A stretch of DNA of 64,000 bases from Pseudomaricurvus sp965656525 (GTDB taxonomy: Bacteria; Pseudomonadota; Gammaproteobacteria; Pseudomonadales; Cellvibrionaceae): assembly GCA_965656525.1 (NCBI GenBank), contig CBFHKY010000015.1, positions 1 to 64,000 of the forward strand, read 5' to 3'. The notes under the pieces are model-generated. The model ran no database searches and was not told the DNA's origin. It saw only the letters and a program-made list of their open reading frames with translations. The translations under genes and the position numbers were made by a program. This document shows positions 43,072 through 51,813 of the stretch, one piece after another; position 1 is the first letter of the stretch, and the number at the start of each line of letters is the position of its first letter.

Positions 43072-43704
43072 ATGAGAGACTTTTTACGTAACCAAAGCAC
43101 ATGGCTGAGACGATTAAAGTTGTTTTGGTGGGTATGGCTTTTAGCGGGGGTCTTGCTGGGCGGTTGTGAAAGCAATACTTCACAACCATTCCGATTTCAT
43201 AATGAAAGATTATGGGGAGTATTGGGCTCTGAAAATCACGCCAGTACTCGTCAATGGGTTGTCTCACAAAGGGCTATTCTCTGTGTGCCACCGGTTGAGT
43301 TAAACGAAACGTTTTTAATTGACCAAGAAAGTAAATCCAAAAAACTGCAGGTTTTACTGCATTCGTCACTGAATCGTCGTTTCCGTGCAGCCAGAATGAT
43401 GGCCCACACTATGGCGTCATCTCAAGGTTGTCACTATGAGGTTCAGGCAGAGCTATTGCTGGAAAAAAATAGAATAAACAGTTTATTTGAATGGATGAAT
43501 GCTAGCCCCAGTGATGCCATAGGCAGTGATAAGCTTATGCTAAAAATTAGCTTGTCAGAAACACAGGCAGGCAGTCTTCTAGACGTCACGACGGTTTCAC
43601 TAACTAATGCGTGGTTAGTGACCCACACAGATCATTTTAACGTACTCCTATCACAAGCTTTTGATTTATATGCGCAGCAGCTTACTTCCGCAAGTCCTCG
43701 TTAG
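43072..43704 (+). CDS. Lipoprotein, possibly DUF4823-like
   Basis: 210 residues with an N-terminal export signal (LFWWVWLLAGVLLGGC) and a perfect lipobox LLGGC at about residue 32. The mature part has ILCVPPVELN and QGCHYEVQAELLLE strands and resembles Pseudomonas lipoproteins of the DUF4823 type, but the match is only by eye. The next gene begins 49 bp after its stop and is probably co-transcribed. Confidence 0.7.
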   Translation: MRDFLRNQSTWLRRLKLFWWVWLLAGVLLGGCESNTSQPFRFHNERLWGVLGSENHASTRQWVVSQRAILCVPPVELNETFLIDQESKSKKLQVLLHSSLNRRFRAARMMAHTMASSQGCHYEVQAELLLEKNRINSLFEWMNASPSDAIGSDKLMLKISLSETQAGSLLDVTTVSLTNAWLVTHTDHFNVLLSQAFDLYAQQLTSASPR

Positions 43705-43753
43705 AAATGATAAGCTACTGCAAACATTTTTACTTCACCAAGTGGCTATTTTT

Positions 43754-44305
43754 ATGCAAGGTACAGCTGACAACTTATTTCAATCGATTGCTCAAATGGA
43801 AGAAGATTATCAGGCCTCTTTGCCTCCCGTGCATTTATGGAACCCAGAACTCAGTGGGGACTTGGACATGCGTATTGACAGGGAAGGGCGCTGGTTTTAC
43901 CAAGGCGGAGAAATTCATCGTGCAGCTATGGTTAAAATGTTTTCTCGTATATTAAAACGAGAAGGGGATGACTTCTTTTTAGTTACGCCGGTAGAAAAGT
44001 GGCGTATTCAGGTGGATGTCGCACCTTTTCTGATGACCGACTTCACCATTGTTAAAGATGATGATGCTTATTCTGAAGGTATTTTACTGACTACGAATGT
44101 GGGTAATGAAGTGCTGCTAAATCAAGACCACCCACTCTGGGTTGATACTGCTGAAGATGGTTCTCCGCTACCGATGGTTATGGTACGAGATGGACTGCCT
44201 GGCTTATTGAGTCGCAGCGTTTATTATCGGTTGGTCGAGCACGCTCGGGAGCAAGATGGGCATTTTTATGTGATATCTGTCGGCGAGCGCTTTTTACTTG
44301 GGTAG
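43754..44305 (+). CDS. DUF1285 family protein
   Basis: 183 residues from the ATG at 43754. The DUF1285 signature is clear: PPVHLWNPELSGDLDMRIDREGRWFYQGGEIHRAAMVKMFSRIL near the N-terminus, then DDFFLVTPVEKWRIQVDVAPF. The function is unknown; it is cytoplasmic. The frame is open back to 43661, but the 31 upstream codons overlap the lipoprotein gene and lack a start with a ribosome site. Confidence 0.88.
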   Translation: MQGTADNLFQSIAQMEEDYQASLPPVHLWNPELSGDLDMRIDREGRWFYQGGEIHRAAMVKMFSRILKREGDDFFLVTPVEKWRIQVDVAPFLMTDFTIVKDDDAYSEGILLTTNVGNEVLLNQDHPLWVDTAEDGSPLPMVMVRDGLPGLLSRSVYYRLVEHAREQDGHFYVISVGERFLLG

Positions 44306-44346
44306 TTAATCAGTACTCATAACTGGCAATTGTTGGTGTGCTCAAG

Positions 44347-44384
44347 CGCACAAAAAAACCGGCTATAGCCGGTTTTTTTGTGCG
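44347..44384. terminator. Bidirectional perfect-palindrome terminator
   Basis: A 38-bp perfect palindrome centred at 44365/44366 (core ACCGGCTA/TAGCCGGT with A7 and T7 runs). It separates the convergent DUF1285 and etfD genes. Confidence 0.95.
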
Positions 44385-44397
44385 TGCAGATTGCAAA

Positions 44398-46038
44398 CTA
44401 CATATTAGGATAGTTTGGTCCACCTGCGCCTTCAGGAACAACCCAAGTAATGTTTTGGGTGGGATCTTTGATGTCACATGTTTTGCAGTGAACGCAGTTT
44501 TGCGCATTGATTTGCAAACGAGGGTCGCCGCTGGCTTCTTGTACAATTTCATAAACCCCTGCAGGACAGTAAAGCTGAGCGGGTTCATTATATTGTGCTA
44601 AGTTGATTTTAATTGGCACCTCTGCATCTTTCAGTGTGAGATGGCAAGGCTGATCTTCTTCATGATTCGTATTTGACAAGAAAACTGAAGACAGCTTATC
44701 AAAGCTCAGCTTTCCATCCGGTTTAGGGTAATTGATTTTCGCGCATTCAGACGCTTGCTTTAATTGCGCGTGATCTTTACCGGTATCTCGGAATGTCATA
44801 GGCAGTTTGCCCGCTAAAATGTTTTGCTCAATCCATGTGATGCCAGCACCCACAATGGTGCCAAATTTGTGAAGCATCCCAACAAAGTTGCGAGACTTAT
44901 ACAGATCTTCTTGCAGCCAAGAGTTCTTGAAATTCTCACCATAAGCAACAAGGTCATCATGGGACTGTCCGGCTTGCAGTGCTTTGACGACTGTTTCAGC
45001 TGCGATCATGCCACTTTTCATGGCCGTATGGTTGCCTTTGATTTTGACGGCGTTCATGGTGCCGGCATCACAACCGATCACTAAACCGCCGGGGAAATGC
45101 ATTTTAGGCAGAGAGTTCAAGCCTCCTTTTGCCAGTGCGCGAGCGCCATAGGCAATACGGGTTCCGCCCTCTAGATATTTCTTGGTTTCAGGGTGGTGTT
45201 TGAAACGCTGGAACTCATCAAACGGGCTCATATGAGGGTTGCTGTAATTGAGATCGGCAATTAAACCCACAAATACTTGATTATTTTCGGCGTGGTAAAG
45301 AAATGCGCCACCGGTTGAGCCGCTTTCAGACAGTGGCCAGCCTGTACCGTGCACAACCAGACCCTCGACATGCTGTTCGGCTGGGATATCCCAGATCTCT
45401 TTGATGCCAATTCCGTAATGTTGAGGGTCTTTGCCTTCGTCTAACGCAAAATTAGCAATCAATTGTTTGCCTAGATGGCCACGACAGCCTTCGGCAAACA
45501 AGGTGTATTTACCGTGCAGCTCCATGCCCGGCATGTAGGAATCTTTTTGCTCCCCGTTCATGCCTATGCCCATGTCGCCAGTGGCGATGCCTTTAACACT
45601 GCCATCTTCGTTGTAAACCACTTCGGAAGCGGCAAACCCAGGGAAAATTTCAACGCCTAGCCCTTCAGCTTGCTCGGCAAGCCAGCGACACACATTGCCC
45701 ATAGAAACAATGTAGTTACCTTCATTGTGCATAGGGGCAGGGATGAGAAAGTTGGGCACTCGTATCGCCTTTTCTTGACCAGTATAGAAGAACATATGAT
45801 CTTCTTTTACGGGTGCATTTAGCGGAGCGCCATTCTCAATAGCATCAGGGAATAGCTCCAGTAGCGCGCGTGGCTCTAAGACTGCACCTGAAAGAATATG
45901 AGCGCCGACTTCAGAGCCTTTCTCTACGACACAAACACTGATTTCATCACTAAGCTGACGAATACGGCACGCGGCTGCAAGACCAGAGGGACCAGCGCCG
46001 ACAATAACGACGTCGTATTCCATGTATTCACGTTCCAC
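44398..46038 (-). CDS. etfD: Electron transfer flavoprotein-ubiquinone oxidoreductase
   Basis: Inner-membrane-associated enzyme that passes electrons from ETF to ubiquinone. 546 residues: an N-terminal FAD-binding VVIVGAGPSGLAAACR, a middle GGLVIGCDAGTMNAVKIKG and a C-terminal [4Fe-4S] ferredoxin motif CVHCKTCDIKDP with NITWVVPEGAGGPNYP. The GTG at 46038 lies 7 nt after AGGAGA, a better start than the ATG at 46023. It is divergent from etfBA, the genes for its electron donor. Confidence 0.97.
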   Translation of the reverse strand: MEREYMEYDVVIVGAGPSGLAAACRIRQLSDEISVCVVEKGSEVGAHILSGAVLEPRALLELFPDAIENGAPLNAPVKEDHMFFYTGQEKAIRVPNFLIPAPMHNEGNYIVSMGNVCRWLAEQAEGLGVEIFPGFAASEVVYNEDGSVKGIATGDMGIGMNGEQKDSYMPGMELHGKYTLFAEGCRGHLGKQLIANFALDEGKDPQHYGIGIKEIWDIPAEQHVEGLVVHGTGWPLSESGSTGGAFLYHAENNQVFVGLIADLNYSNPHMSPFDEFQRFKHHPETKKYLEGGTRIAYGARALAKGGLNSLPKMHFPGGLVIGCDAGTMNAVKIKGNHTAMKSGMIAAETVVKALQAGQSHDDLVAYGENFKNSWLQEDLYKSRNFVGMLHKFGTIVGAGITWIEQNILAGKLPMTFRDTGKDHAQLKQASECAKINYPKPDGKLSFDKLSSVFLSNTNHEEDQPCHLTLKDAEVPIKINLAQYNEPAQLYCPAGVYEIVQEASGDPRLQINAQNCVHCKTCDIKDPTQNITWVVPEGAGGPNYPNM

Positions 46039-46524
46039 AGTCTTCTCTCCTGACGGTTCTTGAAAATATTGAACTGCTGGCAGTTACTCGGCTAATCAGG
46101 CAGTAGCTGACAGAGTCATGTAAGTTGTTTGGTGTGAATTATATAGAAGCTAAGCGCTTGAAACCATAAACAATGATTAACATCGTCGGTGTTTGTGGCA
46201 TGTTATTTGTTTGTGAATGATGCTTACTAGGTATTTACAAAAGCTTTATTATTTCAGTATGAATGAAAATCAATCCTTTGTTACGTTGTTATGCGTATAC
46301 TAGGCCACGTGAATATGCCTATTGTATCCATTATAACTGTTTGAAATGCAGATTTAGGCCCTCGGGCTTGATTTTAGGGGCTGAAAGCGTCAGTATAGCC
46401 GCCGCTCAAAAGGCCGATATCCCTTGTACTGTGGGCCCGGCCCGGCTTTCGAGCCATGGAACCGCCAGCCACTGAGTTGTTGGTTTTGGTATCTATCCTT
46501 AACAGATAAGCGAATGGGAAATCC
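46039..46524. other. Divergent promoter region between etfD and etfBA
   Basis: 486 bp. The part near etfD is AT-rich; 46360-46460 is GC-rich with runs of GGCCC and could form structure in the etfB leader. A 70-codon frame (46263-46475) has no ribosome site. I did not find a clear PsrA- or FadR-type operator. Confidence 0.45.
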
Positions 46525-47274
46525 ATGAAGATTCTTGTTGCAGTGAAGCGCGTTGTTGACTACAACGTGAAAGTCCGTCCTAAGTCTGACGGTTCCGGCG
46601 TTGATATCGCTAACGCTAAAATGTCGATCAATCCATTTTGTGAAATAGCCGTAGAAGAAGCTGTTCGCCTGAAAGAAAAAGGTGTGGCAACTGAAATTAT
46701 CGCTGTTTCTATGGGGCCAAAACAGTCACAAGAGCAAATTCGTACGGCTATGGCTCTTGGTGCAGATCGCGGTATTCTCGTTGAAACCAACGAAGAGTTG
46801 CAGCCTTTGGCTATCGCCAAATGCTTGAAGGCGATCGTTGAAAAAGAAAGCCCAGACATGGTGATTTTAGGTAAGCAAACCATCGATGGCGACAACAACC
46901 AAACGGGTCAAATGTTGGGTGCATTAACAGGCATGCCACAAGGCACTTTTGCGTCAGAAGTTGTTATCGAAGATGGCAAGGTCAATGTTACTCGTGAAAT
47001 TGATGGCGGCTTACAAACGGTTTCACTTAAGCTGCCTGCAATCGTGACAACTGATTTGCGTTTGAATGAGCCACGTTATGCGTCTTTGCCAAACATAATG
47101 AAGGCCAAGAAGAAGCCTTTGGATACCACCACACCAGAAGAGCTGGGTGTCGATGCAGCTCCACGCGTACAAACACTCAAAGTGGAATCACCTGCTCAGC
47201 GTCAAGCCGGTATCAAAGTTGCTGATGTGGCTGAACTTGTTGAAAAACTGAAGAACGAGGCGAAGGTAATCTGA
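46525..47274 (+). CDS. etfB: Electron transfer flavoprotein beta subunit
   Basis: 249 residues starting MKILVAVKRVVDYNVKVR, with the AMP-binding region ALGADRGILVETN and the docking-loop area ...LPAIVTTDLRLNEPRYASLPNIMKAKKK, the ETF-beta signature. It partners with EtfA to accept electrons from acyl-CoA dehydrogenases. A GGGAA ribosome site precedes the ATG. The stop overlaps the etfA start by 1 bp (TGATG). Confidence 0.97.
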   Translation: MKILVAVKRVVDYNVKVRPKSDGSGVDIANAKMSINPFCEIAVEEAVRLKEKGVATEIIAVSMGPKQSQEQIRTAMALGADRGILVETNEELQPLAIAKCLKAIVEKESPDMVILGKQTIDGDNNQTGQMLGALTGMPQGTFASEVVIEDGKVNVTREIDGGLQTVSLKLPAIVTTDLRLNEPRYASLPNIMKAKKKPLDTTTPEELGVDAAPRVQTLKVESPAQRQAGIKVADVAELVEKLKNEAKVI

Positions 47275-48203
47275 TGAGCATTTTAGTTATTGCTGAACAC
47301 GACAACGCTAGCCTCAACGGTGCGACTCTAAGCACCATAGCGGCGGCAAAAGAAATTGGTGGCGACATTACTTTGTTAGTAGCTGGCTCTGACTGCTCTG
47401 CAGTGGGCGAAGCCGCTGCAAAAGTTGATGGCGTAAACAAAGTTCTTGTTGCAGACGATGCAGCTTACGCCCATCAGTTAGCAGAAAATGTAGCTCTGTT
47501 GATCGCTGAAGTGGGTAAAGACTTTACTCATATCTTGGCGTCTTCTACGACGACAGGCAAAAATATTGCACCTCGTGCTGCTGCACTGCTGGACGTTCAG
47601 GCGATTTCAGACATTATCACTGTTGAAAGTGCCGATACATTCAAGCGTCCTATCTATGCGGGCAATGTTATTGCTACCGTACAAAGTTCTGATGCCATCA
47701 AAGTTATCACTGTTCGTGGAACAGCTTTTGATGCCGTTTCCGCGGAAGGTGGTTCTGCTTCTGTAGAGGCTGTAGCTTCTGCAAACGATGCTGGGATTTC
47801 TTCTTTTGTGGGTGAAGAGCTCGCTCAGAGCGATCGTCCTGAGCTGACAGCTGCCAAAATTGTTGTTTCTGGTGGCCGTGGCATGCAAAACGGCGACAAC
47901 TTTGAAATGTTGTACAAAATAGCGGACAAACTTGGTGCGGCAGTTGGTGCATCCCGTGCCGCTGTTGATGCTGGTTTTGTGCCTAACGACATGCAGGTTG
48001 GTCAAACCGGTAAAATCGTTGCCCCAGATCTGTACGTAGCTGTCGGTATTTCCGGTGCCATTCAGCATTTGGCCGGCATGAAAGACAGTAAAGTGATTGT
48101 GGCCATCAACAAAGACGAAGAAGCTCCTATCTTCCAAGTTGCTGATTATGGTCTGGTTGCTGATCTGTTTACTGCTGTACCCGAACTGGATGGCCTGCTG
48201 TAA
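47274..48203 (+). CDS. etfA: Electron transfer flavoprotein alpha subunit
   Basis: 309 residues. The C-terminal FAD-binding domain carries VSGGRGMQNGDNFEMLYKIADKLGAAVGASRAAVD, GQTGKIVAPDLYVAVGISGAIQHLAGM and KDEEAPIFQVADYGLVADLF, all ETF-alpha hallmarks. With EtfB it forms the soluble heterodimer feeding EtfD. A terminator follows 28 bp after the stop. Confidence 0.97.
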   Translation: MSILVIAEHDNASLNGATLSTIAAAKEIGGDITLLVAGSDCSAVGEAAAKVDGVNKVLVADDAAYAHQLAENVALLIAEVGKDFTHILASSTTTGKNIAPRAAALLDVQAISDIITVESADTFKRPIYAGNVIATVQSSDAIKVITVRGTAFDAVSAEGGSASVEAVASANDAGISSFVGEELAQSDRPELTAAKIVVSGGRGMQNGDNFEMLYKIADKLGAAVGASRAAVDAGFVPNDMQVGQTGKIVAPDLYVAVGISGAIQHLAGMKDSKVIVAINKDEEAPIFQVADYGLVADLFTAVPELDGLL

Positions 48204-48231
48204 TATTTACGAAGTACTTGTAAATTGCAGT

Positions 48232-48260
48232 AAAAAGCCGGCTTATTAGCCGGCTTTTTT
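48232..48260 (+). terminator. Intrinsic terminator after etfA
   Basis: A 12-bp stem (48232-48243 with 48248-48259), TATT loop, core GCCGGC, then T run. Confidence 0.93.
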
Positions 48261-48280
48261 GATGGTGATAGAGGTGCATT

Positions 48281-48484
48281 ATGATTGATATAGAGACGTT
48301 TGAGTATTGGTCCCTGATTCTAGGTGTGGGTGGGCTGATTGGTTTTATGATCTTTATCATGTGGGATCTGGCGAAAGCTTCAAAAGCGGGGCGTTTCGGA
48401 ACGATGATTTTATTTCTTGCCTTAGGTTTGGGCTTGTTGGGTTTTATTATTAAGACTGTCCTTGTTGAAGTTGTGGAAAAATAA
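48281..48484 (+). CDS. DUF2788 small membrane protein
   Basis: 67 residues with two membrane helices (about 10-28 and 40-60) around the loop MWDLAKASKAGRFG, the DUF2788 pattern. The function is unknown. A GAGGTG ribosome site stands before the ATG. Placed between etfBA and a sensor kinase. Confidence 0.85.
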   Translation: MIDIETFEYWSLILGVGGLIGFMIFIMWDLAKASKAGRFGTMILFLALGLGLLGFIIKTVLVEVVEK

Positions 48485-48577
48485 ACCACCCACTCACGGT
48501 CTTTAGCTTTGCCGTTTTCATTGCTCGTATTATGACTATACTGTGGCTACAACATGTGTGGCTACTGGGTAATCTAA

Positions 48578-50770
48578 GTGCTATTTGAAGCTGAAAATAA
48601 AGTTCAAAAAGACCGTTCAATTTTGCGTGATACCGATGCAAGGATGGCCAAGTACAGTCGCAGGGGGCTGATGCTCAATGTGCTGGCTTATATCCTCTGT
48701 TTGGCTATTGGTTATCTAAGGGTTATCTCGCCCACTACCACCGTTATCCTGACGGTGGGCCTTCTCATCACGACTTTTATTCGTGCCGTTATTTTGGTGC
48801 GTTTTGATACGCTTTACGCCGCAGGCCCGGCTCGTTGGCGCAACTTATTTTTTATAGCAACGCTGCTTGGTGCGGTGTGGTGGGGCGTTATTCTCGTTTC
48901 ATTCACTTTGGGCTTAGGTATGCTGGGTGAAACGCCATTGCTGTGGATGTATAGCATCATCTTTTTTGCTTCTACTCTGCAGGCCACATCCCCATACCGT
49001 CGTTTCAGTCGTATTTATTTGTGTGTGGCATTACTCCCTCCCACAGTGGCGGCGCTCAGCCTGGCAACCATTGAAGGCTATATGTACAGCGTTATGATGT
49101 TGGTGTTTGTGCTGTTACTCAGTCATCAAATCGAGGTCATGAGCAGTACCTATTGGGAGCGCTTAGAAGCCAATTTTTCTCTTCGCCAAAAAGCCAGAAA
49201 ATTAGAATCTGAGAAAAGAGACGTTGATGTTTCAGTAAGCTTGAATACACAGTTTCTGACTGCGCTCGGGCATGAATTTAGAGTGTCTTTGAACGACATT
49301 CTTGGGGGAATATCGTTACTTTCTGGCGCTAAATTAGACGCAGAACAAAAAGAATTAATTTTATTGACTAAAAAAGCAGCTGAGCAACAGTTAGATTTGG
49401 TAAACAATATCGTCGATTTCGCCAAAATCAACTCCCGTCAGCTTTGCCTTGAAAATACCGTTGTTAACCTTCGTTCTCAGTTTCAGCAGTGGGTTGAAGA
49501 GGCCTCTGCCGATGCCCATCGTCACAATGTCGAAATGGATTTTGAAATTGCAGAGTCTGTGCCCTCTAGAGTGTCGGTGGATGGTATACGTGTCGGCCAG
49601 ATTTTCAAAAACCTCCTTACTCATGCGATTGCCTATTCAGAGCACGGTAGCATTAGTGTGATGATAAGCTTTAAGTCAGATTCGCAGACAGAAGGTCTAT
49701 TGGAAGTTGACGTTATTGACTATCTTGATAGTGAAAACAGCGAGCTTGATATAAGCGATAAGGCGTTGCACTCAGAAAATACCAGCCATGCGCGTGAATT
49801 ATGGTTCACAATTGGTAAGGCGCTGGCTGAGTGCTTAGGTGGCAGCCTCTTGATGGACAGGATTCCAAATAAAGATACATCCTACCGGCTTTGTGTGCCT
49901 TTGCAGGTGCTGGTACAAAGTGGTAGCTCAATTTTGTCTAAATTTTCGGGTCAGAAAGTATTGCTTTTGGATCACCAGCTGCCGCTTACGGTTCATCAGT
50001 TCGAACAGTTTGCTGAGTGGAGTCTTCAGTGTGCCCGTGCAGATGACTTTGCCCACGCAAGAACGTTACTGAATGATCAGAATGCTGACTGTGGTCTGTT
50101 ACTGATTAATTTAAGTCAGGCTGAAGAGCAGTACGAAGTCATTGAATTTTTGCGTTATATAAAGACTGTGAGTACCCAACCTTTGGGCGTAATACTTTTG
50201 CTCTCCCACACTCACATTGCTGACGCCTCTTTGAGGCCTCTGTGGGAGCAAAACGACAAAGTTTTCTATTTGTTAAGGCCCATCGCTCCTCAGCGGCTGC
50301 ATGCATTGGTCGCGCATATTCTGGAAGGAGCGCCCATGCCGCTTGATGAGAGCCTTCAGCTGACCGAAGCAACAAAAGCTAAACACTATACCGTGTTGGT
50401 GGTAGATGATCACCGAGTCAACCAAATGGTCGCGCAGGGCATGCTAAAGCGCTTGGGTTACGATGTGCAAGTGGCCAATAATGGGGTTGAGGGCCTCGAA
50501 GCGTTTCAGAAAATCACGCCAGATTTGGTGTTGATGGATTGTCAGATGCCTGAAATGGACGGCTTTGAGGCCTCTCGTTGCATTCGTAATATTCAGCAAG
50601 AGAGTGATGTTCATACCCCTATTTTAGCGATGACAGCACACAGTTCAGAAGAGGATCAAGCTCGTTGTTATAAAGCGGGAATGGACGGAGTCCTTTGTAA
50701 ACCGTTAAGACTTGAAGAGCTGGAGGTGCAACTTACTCGCTGGCTGGGCAGTGATGATGAGTCTAATTAA
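48578..50770 (+). CDS. Hybrid sensor kinase-like protein with degenerate ATP site and intact C-terminal receiver
   Basis: 730 residues: six or so N-terminal membrane helices (about 32-185), a HisKA-like helix with His232 in LGHEFRVSLNDILGG, an ATPase-like domain, a degenerate receiver (about 458-585) and a full receiver (605-725) with Asp654 in LVLMDCQMPEMDGFEA and Lys708. In the ATPase part the N-box Asn is His (NLLTHAIAYS), and I cannot find G1 (DxGxG) or G2 (GxGLGL). The first receiver lacks the phosphorylatable Asp (GLLLINLSQ). Autophosphorylation is therefore doubtful, while the last receiver could accept phosphate from another kinase. It starts with GTG at 48578, weakly supported. Confidence 0.82.
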   Translation: MLFEAENKVQKDRSILRDTDARMAKYSRRGLMLNVLAYILCLAIGYLRVISPTTTVILTVGLLITTFIRAVILVRFDTLYAAGPARWRNLFFIATLLGAVWWGVILVSFTLGLGMLGETPLLWMYSIIFFASTLQATSPYRRFSRIYLCVALLPPTVAALSLATIEGYMYSVMMLVFVLLLSHQIEVMSSTYWERLEANFSLRQKARKLESEKRDVDVSVSLNTQFLTALGHEFRVSLNDILGGISLLSGAKLDAEQKELILLTKKAAEQQLDLVNNIVDFAKINSRQLCLENTVVNLRSQFQQWVEEASADAHRHNVEMDFEIAESVPSRVSVDGIRVGQIFKNLLTHAIAYSEHGSISVMISFKSDSQTEGLLEVDVIDYLDSENSELDISDKALHSENTSHARELWFTIGKALAECLGGSLLMDRIPNKDTSYRLCVPLQVLVQSGSSILSKFSGQKVLLLDHQLPLTVHQFEQFAEWSLQCARADDFAHARTLLNDQNADCGLLLINLSQAEEQYEVIEFLRYIKTVSTQPLGVILLLSHTHIADASLRPLWEQNDKVFYLLRPIAPQRLHALVAHILEGAPMPLDESLQLTEATKAKHYTVLVVDDHRVNQMVAQGMLKRLGYDVQVANNGVEGLEAFQKITPDLVLMDCQMPEMDGFEASRCIRNIQQESDVHTPILAMTAHSSEEDQARCYKAGMDGVLCKPLRLEELEVQLTRWLGSDDESN

Positions 50771-50778
50771 GTCGGGCT

Positions 50779-50826
50779 CTTCAGCTTTAAGTCATCCCTT
50801 AGGGTAGGGGGCTTTTAAAGCTGAAG
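50779..50826. repeat. Inverted repeat between convergent genes
   Basis: CTTCAGCTTTAA (50779-50790) pairs with TTAAAGCTGAAG (50815-50826), 24-nt loop. It could act as a transcript-end hairpin for the hybrid kinase or xthA, although no T run follows directly. Confidence 0.5.
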
Positions 50827-50871
50827 GGCTCTTTAAAACAGAAAAGTTACTGGAGTAAGGTGAGTTCTTTT

Positions 50872-51687
50872 TTAAAGCTCAAACTCAGACCAGATAGGTG
50901 CATGATCTGAAGGTTTTTCCATGGCACGGATATCGTAATCAATACCTGTCGCAGTGCACTTTTTCAACAGTGGTGCAGTGGTAAGAATGTGATCGATGCG
51001 TAACCCGCGTTTTGGGGATCGCTCGAAACCACGACTGCGATAATCAAACCAACTGAAATGTTCTGCGCACTCTGGGTTTAAGTGGCGATAGGTGTCGGTG
51101 AGCCCCCAAGAGTACAATTCATCCATCCATTGGCGCTCTTCTGCCTGAAAACTGCACTTTCCAGATTTAAGCCAGCGCTTACGGTTGTCCTCACCTATAC
51201 CGATATCCAAATCTGAAGGTGATATGTTCATGTCTCCCATCACAACCACTGCATCATCAGGAGTACAGTGTGTTTTTAGATAAGCCATGACTTGTTGATA
51301 AAACCAGCGCTTATTGGGGTATTTGGAAGGGTGTTCAATATTCTCCCCTTGAGGGAAGTAACCGTTTAAAACGGTTAGCTTGCGTTTGTCTGGCGTTTCA
51401 ACGTCCAGCGCGATAAAGCGTTTTTGGGTGGTGTCGTCATCGTCGGGAAAGCCTTTAGTACTAGCTATTATGGGAAGCCGAGACAATGTTGCAACACCGT
51501 AGTGTGTCTTTTGCCCGTGAAATACCACTTGATAACCCAAGGCTTCTAGGTCAGCGGTGGGGAATTCATGATCTTGTACTTTAGTTTCTTGCAGTCCAAT
51601 GACGTCGGGCTGGTGGGTATCTACGAGTGCTTTCAGTTGATGCAATCGTTGGCGTACGCTATTGACATTAAAAGAGACGAATTTCAT
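50872..51687 (-). CDS. xthA: Exodeoxyribonuclease III
   Basis: 271-residue AP endonuclease and 3'-5' exonuclease of base-excision repair. It has MKFVSFNVNSVRQRL, GLQETKVQDHEFP (metal Glu), NGYFPQGEN, VVMGDMNISPSDLDIG and the C-terminal RIDHILTT and SDHAPIW motifs. The length fits E. coli XthA. It lies 126 bp downstream of prc and may share its transcript. Confidence 0.95.
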   Translation of the reverse strand: MKFVSFNVNSVRQRLHQLKALVDTHQPDVIGLQETKVQDHEFPTADLEALGYQVVFHGQKTHYGVATLSRLPIIASTKGFPDDDDTTQKRFIALDVETPDKRKLTVLNGYFPQGENIEHPSKYPNKRWFYQQVMAYLKTHCTPDDAVVVMGDMNISPSDLDIGIGEDNRKRWLKSGKCSFQAEERQWMDELYSWGLTDTYRHLNPECAEHFSWFDYRSRGFERSPKRGLRIDHILTTAPLLKKCTATGIDYDIRAMEKPSDHAPIWSEFEL

Positions 51688-51813
51688 AAGAATGATTAGG
51701 TTGTCGCTGTGTCTTGTGCTGGAGTTTGCGAGGCACTGATCTAGATTCGGGTGTTGACTTGACCAGTGCCGAGCTTATGAATGTGTTTTTAAAGGCGCTT
51801 AATGAACAAAGCT

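Noticed and set aside
46263..46475. 70-codon frame in the etfD-etfB intergenic region
   Set aside because: No ribosome site; the second half is GC-rich leader-like sequence and the peptide resembles nothing known.
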